From the NCBI GenBank assembly GCA_001830475.1, contig MIAC01000072.1, positions 1 through 7,577 of the forward strand: a DNA stretch of 7,577 bases, given 5' to 3'. Shown here in pieces: positions 7,345-7,577 of this stretch (its first letter is position 1; every line of letters begins with the position of its first letter). The translations under genes were made by a program, and so were the position numbers. The notes under the pieces are model-generated. The model searched no databases and was not told the origin of the DNA. It saw only the letters and a program-made list of their open reading frames with translations. This DNA is from Rhodospirillales bacterium RIFCSPLOWO2_12_FULL_67_15 (GTDB lineage: Bacteria; Pseudomonadota; Alphaproteobacteria; Rhodospirillales; 2-12-FULL-67-15).

Positions 7345-7530
7345 TCAACCCCGCGCGAGCCAGACCAGGCCGACGCCGGCCAGGGCGGCGACAAGCCCGG
7401 TTGCGCGAATCACCCGGGGGGGAAGCGCGAGCGCGCGTTCCATCATCCGGCGCATGCCGTCGGGAAAGAGGGCGTAAAGGATTCCCTCGATGGCCATCGC
7501 CAAACCCAGCGCGGCCACAAGATCGGACAT
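7345..7530 (-). CDS. DUF2065 (YjeT-like) small membrane protein
   Basis: This 61-residue protein is almost entirely two hydrophobic helices (about 4-22 and 42-59) joined by a basic loop (GMRRMMERALALPPRVIR). The pattern of an EG pair in helix 1 (E15 G16), LFP after it (21-23), a central LP (36-37) and IRxxG entering helix 2 matches the DUF2065 family, which includes E. coli YjeT. Family members are typically 60-65 residues, so it is complete. Their role is not established; they recur next to hflK-hflC, which regulate the membrane protease FtsH. The ATG at 7530 immediately follows a TAG in the frame taken as hflC, suggesting translational coupling, with GGGATAGG upstream as a weak ribosome site. 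The protein probably sits in the inner membrane. Confidence 0.85.
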   Translation of the reverse strand: MSDLVAALGLAMAIEGILYALFPDGMRRMMERALALPPRVIRATGLVAALAGVGLVWLARG

Positions 7531-7577
7531 CTAGAGCCTATCCCGACGGATTGGAACCGCTGCGCCGGAGGGATTTT
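7531..7577 (-). CDS. hflC: Probable C-terminal end of HflC (partial)
   Basis: A minus-strand frame open from the window edge ends in TAG at 7533-7531, directly abutting the ATG of the DUF2065 gene. Its 14 visible codons read NPSGAAVPIRRDRL. The call rests mainly on context: DUF2065/YjeT genes commonly follow hflC, and HflC proteins often end with a short polar tail after an aromatic motif that would lie just outside the window. Another frame (stop at 7540-7538) is also open to the edge and gives a similar NPSG ending, so the true frame is unproven. Confidence 0.4.
   Translation of the reverse strand, partial: NPSGAAVPIRRDRL

Overview
The window looks like ordinary core chromosome of a high-GC alphaproteobacterium, most likely of the Rhodospirillales type. 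The grounds are strong G/C bias at third codon positions, an IlvC whose canonical part is exactly 339 residues, the alphaproteobacterial flavour of IlvB/IlvN, SerB and MiaA, and a short REP-like palindromic repeat of a kind common in such genomes. I see no phage genes, transposase, CRISPR array, toxin-antitoxin pair, rRNA or tRNA. I found no convincing undescribed multi-gene system; the points of interest are small architectural features.

Layout, left to right. Positions 1-231 are non-coding apart from a weak terminator-like hairpin and a palindromic repeat (200-260). The repeat runs into the 3' end of ilvC and gives it a 16-residue tail. A minus-strand operon follows, transcribed right to left: ilvB (1881-3644), ilvN (1322-1837) and ilvC (232-1299). 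These encode acetohydroxyacid synthase large and small subunits and ketol-acid reductoisomerase, the first two steps of valine/leucine/isoleucine synthesis. Its probable promoter (3746-3774) has the -35 box inside an inverted repeat, followed by a leader of about 95 nt with two hairpins. Next is miaA (3832-4785, minus), for tRNA A37 prenylation. Across a 41-bp divergent gap lies serB (4827-5723, plus), the last step of serine synthesis, possibly read from a leaderless mRNA. serB converges, 11 bp apart, with a degP/htrA-type periplasmic protease gene (5735-7210, minus). Upstream of that are a two-hairpin intergenic region, a small DUF2065/YjeT-like membrane protein gene (7345-7530, minus) and, at the right edge, what is probably the last codons of hflC (7531-7577, minus).

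Functionally there are two neighbourhoods. The right part (probable hflC, DUF2065 protein, DegP-type protease) is an envelope protein quality-control cluster. The left and centre (ilvBNC, serB, miaA) is amino-acid biosynthesis plus a tRNA modification enzyme that acts on tRNAs reading U-starting codons, including some leucine codons. All assignments rest on reading motifs and remembered family features; no database search was run.
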